Shown here: positions 61,619 through 64,000 of the stretch, in pieces | How positions within the stretch are numbered: position 1 is the stretch's first letter | How the letters are laid out: every line of letters begins with the position of its first letter | Assembly: GCA_021527695.1 (NCBI GenBank) | Contig: JAKFAO010000001.1 | Coordinates: 930,001 to 994,000, forward strand | From: Naematelia aurantialba | Taxonomy: Eukaryota; Basidiomycota; Tremellomycetes; Tremellales; Naemateliaceae | Direction of reading: 5' to 3' | Length of the DNA: 64,000 nucleotides | Position numbers and translations under genes: made by a program | The notes under the pieces: generated by a model | What the model saw: the letters and a program-made list of their open reading frames with translations, nothing else | The model's database searches: none | What the model was told of the DNA's origin: nothing

Positions 61619-63602
61619 ATGGATTCCTCCTTCGCCATTCCCTCGGGAACCGCTCTCACCTCTCAGGGCTCTGCAGTGTTTCGCGACGCCCACGCACACG
61701 CTGCAACTGCTGGCTTGCCCAATGCCATCGACTTGAGCCATCACCTGTCCGATTTGGCCAAGCGCCGAACGCCGAGCTCGCTCAAGGAGCTCTACAAGTA
61801 TGCGTCAATGCCAGGTGTGTAACCCTTACGTCTTCTACCCGGGTAAGACTGATGAATGTTCAGGCATGATTACCATGGCGGGTGGTGAGTTTCTCGCCAA
61901 GAAATGGCTCTTATCGCACCGCTAACGCTCTTCTCCGATAGGCATTCCCTCGCCACAATACTTTCCGTTCGAGAGTCTGTCTGCCGACATCCTGCCAACC
62001 GACTTCTTGCCTCTCGACAATCCCCGCGTTCCCGTCAAGCCCAAGAAGTCATTGCTCTCGTGGCTATTCCCTTCATCTGCCAACAACCTCTCGTTCACTA
62101 TCCCCAAGTATGTCGAGAACGCCACTCCGAGCACCATTGAGCTTTCGACGTCACTCCAGTACCAAGCTGCGACTGGTCCTCCCGCATTGCCCCTGTTCCT
62201 AAGGGATTACGTCCAGAAGGTCTATCAACCAGCCTACGCCGATTGGGACGTGCTGATCAATTGCGGCAACACGGACGGCTGGGGTAAGGTTGTGTTCATG
62301 CTCCTCGAGAAAGGTGATGCCATTTTGGTCGAAGAATGGACATATCCGGGTGCTGAAAACTCGTACCTGCCCCTCGACGTTGAGAATGTGGCAATCAAGA
62401 TGGACGGAGAGGGTGTGATCCCAGAGCACATGGAGGAGGTGCTTGCCAATTGGGACGAAGCGAAGCGCGGCAAGAAGAGGCCCAAGCTTTTCTATACCGT
62501 GTCCGTTGGACAGAACCCCACTGGTGCGACCATGATGGGCGAGAGGAAGAAGGCGATTTACGACGTCTGCTGCAAGTATGACGTGATCATCTGCGAGGAT
62601 GAGCCTTACTACTGCTTGGTGAGAAACCACTAGCGTGACGCCGCTAATATCCGCCAGTATACCGGCGCCTGGACGCCAAAGAGCCACAAGTCTAATACTT
62701 CGATCCTTGCTCAGCGAGAGCTCGATGCCGAGAAGAAGGAGGGCAAAGATGGCAACGACGCTTTCCTCCGAGCCTTGGCACCGAGCTACCTCAAGTACGA
62801 CACCCAGGGCCGAGTCATCCGTCTAGACACCTTCTCCAAGACATCGTGCCCCGGTGCTCGTCTCGGCTGGTTCACCACTTCGCCACTCTTCATCGAACGA
62901 CTGACTCGTGCCACGGAGGCGTCAACCCAGGCGCCATCTGGCTTTGCAACCGCCATGACTGCCACGCTTATGAAGACGTGGGGCTTTGACGGCTACATCC
63001 GATGGCTTCGGGGAATCAAGGCGATGTACAAGATGCGCAAGAACTGGATGTGCGACGCCTTCGACGACGTATTCCATCTTGAATTCGAGAGCACGGAGTT
63101 TGGCGTCAAGCGAAACGAAGCCGTCATGGATATCTTTGGTGGTCTCGGAAGGGGCGTCACCTGCTATGCCAAGCAGATTCAAGGCAGCAAGGAGGCTAAA
63201 TGGGACGAGAAGCGCGGAGTGTCGTCTTCCAGGGGTCAGCCTCTGGTCTCCTTCGTTCCTCCGACCGGTACGTCTTTGTCACTTTTGTGGCATTCACTGA
63301 TGAGATCAGCTGGCATGTTCATCTGGCTGGCTGTGCATGTTTCGTCGCACCCAGACTACGGAGCACTGGTTTGCAAAGGCGAAGACGCGACCAGGACCCT
63401 TATGGATGCCTTGTGGCGCGAACTCGCTGAAAACCTCGTCCTCTTTGCACCTGGATGGGGCTTCGACGCTGGTGGCGAGCATGCCGTCAGCGGAACCGGT
63501 GTTGGCTACTTTAGGCTATCGTACTCGATCGCTACGTACGAAGAGACCCGCAAGGCGATCGAGACCTTCTCCAAGGTGCTCACCAAATTTTTGAAAGTGT
63601 AG
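61619..63602 (+). CDS. ARO8: Aromatic amino acid aminotransferase, Aro8 type
   Basis: A PLP enzyme that transfers amino groups to and from aromatic (and often 2-aminoadipate) keto acids. The start MDSSFAIPSGTALTSQGS is followed by IDLSHHLSDLAKRRTPSSLK, the spliced GMITMAGGIPSPQYFPFESL, IELSTSLQYQAATGPPALPL, INCGNTDGWGKVVFMLLEKG, ILVEEWTYPGAENSYLPL, VSVGQNPTGATMMGERKKAI and IICEDEPYYCL-YTGAWTP. The PLP lysine is in RLDTFSKTSCPGARLGWFTT. The C-terminal domain ends VGYFRLSYSIATYEETRKAI. Five exons with short introns at 61814-61863, 61884-61941, near 62621-62657 and 63270-63308. Length is about 580 residues, normal for Aro8/Aro9. The exact substrate cannot be told from sequence. Confidence 0.92.
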
Positions 63603-64000
63603 ACGGGGGTAGATGAATTAAGAACGCGTGGGGTTGTATGCCTATGCGATCTGTAGACGTGGGCGTTTCTGATCTTGCTTTTGTATCTGATGCCTGTTTG
63701 CCTGAAAAGATCAATTTGTTGGATGTAAATCGATGGGTATCACGTCGCGTCTCTTCTTTCTTTCCTCGAGATCTTGGTGTCCAGAAGTGTCCTACTCTCG
63801 GCTAGGTCAACGTTGTCTTGCATTTACCACCGTCGCGCTTGTGCTCTTTTCTTGCGATTGCATCGAGGCAGCTTTGGACGCTTGGCCATGGCGGAAAACG
63901 AATTGCGGTGCAACAGCCTCCGCTGTCGGACCTATGTCGCACAACACGGCAAAGCAGTGGTGACAACCTGTTCTCGTGCGTTTCAATTACCAGTTATCTG
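63603..64000. other. 3' flank of the aminotransferase gene
   Basis: No convincing gene starts here. One ORF of 76 codons (63733-63963 plus) has no visible domain. A partial gene beyond the window edge cannot be judged. Confidence 0.4.

Noticed and set aside
63733..63963. 76-codon ORF after the aminotransferase
   Set aside because: No domain or conserved motif; probably 3' flank.

Overview
This window is nuclear DNA from a fungus, most likely a basidiomycete. The evidence is dense genes on both strands, many short spliceosomal introns (about 28-60 bases, usually GTGAGT or GTAAGT at the 5' end, CTGAC/CTGAT/CTCAC branch sites, and CAG/TAG ends), no operons, and eukaryotic proteins throughout. 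The CryptonF element, a MGAACCKPE-type STK32 kinase and the style of the Erg6 N-terminus fit Basidiomycota (perhaps Tremellomycetes), but the exact lineage cannot be settled from the sequence alone. Gene models below were made by reading splice sites by eye. Starts and small exons are less certain than the protein families.

Layout. 0.2-2.9 kb: an apparently intact CryptonF tyrosine recombinase (minus strand). 3.8-4.6 kb: a small single-pass membrane protein. 5.7-13 kb: a CaMKK/Sak1-like kinase, a Bqt4-like inner nuclear membrane protein, the ribosome assembly factor Mrt4 and an Sfp1-like zinc-finger protein. 13-19.5 kb: a gene-poor accessory island filled by nested solo LTRs of three related families, with readable 5-bp target duplications. 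19.5-28.5 kb: CCA tRNA nucleotidyltransferase, an Env7/STK16-like kinase, Tsc1 (hamartin) with a tightly abutting small CxxC reading frame, a PhoD-like protein that looks eroded, and mitochondrial ribosomal protein uS14m.

28.5-40.9 kb is a run of genes all on the minus strand: an auxin-efflux-carrier-type transporter, Ogg1 DNA glycosylase, a Vcx1-type Ca2+/H+ exchanger, an unknown coiled-coil protein, Erg6 sterol methyltransferase, a Zn2Cys6 transcription factor and two unknown nuclear-looking proteins. 41-64 kb holds proteasome beta-1 (Pre3), His5, an STK32-type AGC kinase, a small acidic unknown, uL13m, a KEN-box unknown, Nop14, SmD2, RPA3, a LYAR-type zinc-finger protein, the Ssk1 response regulator, a Fus3/Kss1-class MAP kinase and an Aro8-type aminotransferase.

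Most genes are housekeeping and are not functionally clustered. Several signalling genes (Sak1-like, Env7-like, Tsc1, STK32, Ssk1, MAPK) share the window but there is no sign that they form one system. I saw no rRNA, CRISPR array or convincing tRNA. Unusual points are the intact Crypton, the nested solo-LTR pile, very small introns, gene pairs with almost no spacing (Ogg1/carrier, Tsc1/small ORF), and splice junctions placed at functional boundaries (Pre3 catalytic Thr, STK32 lipid anchor).
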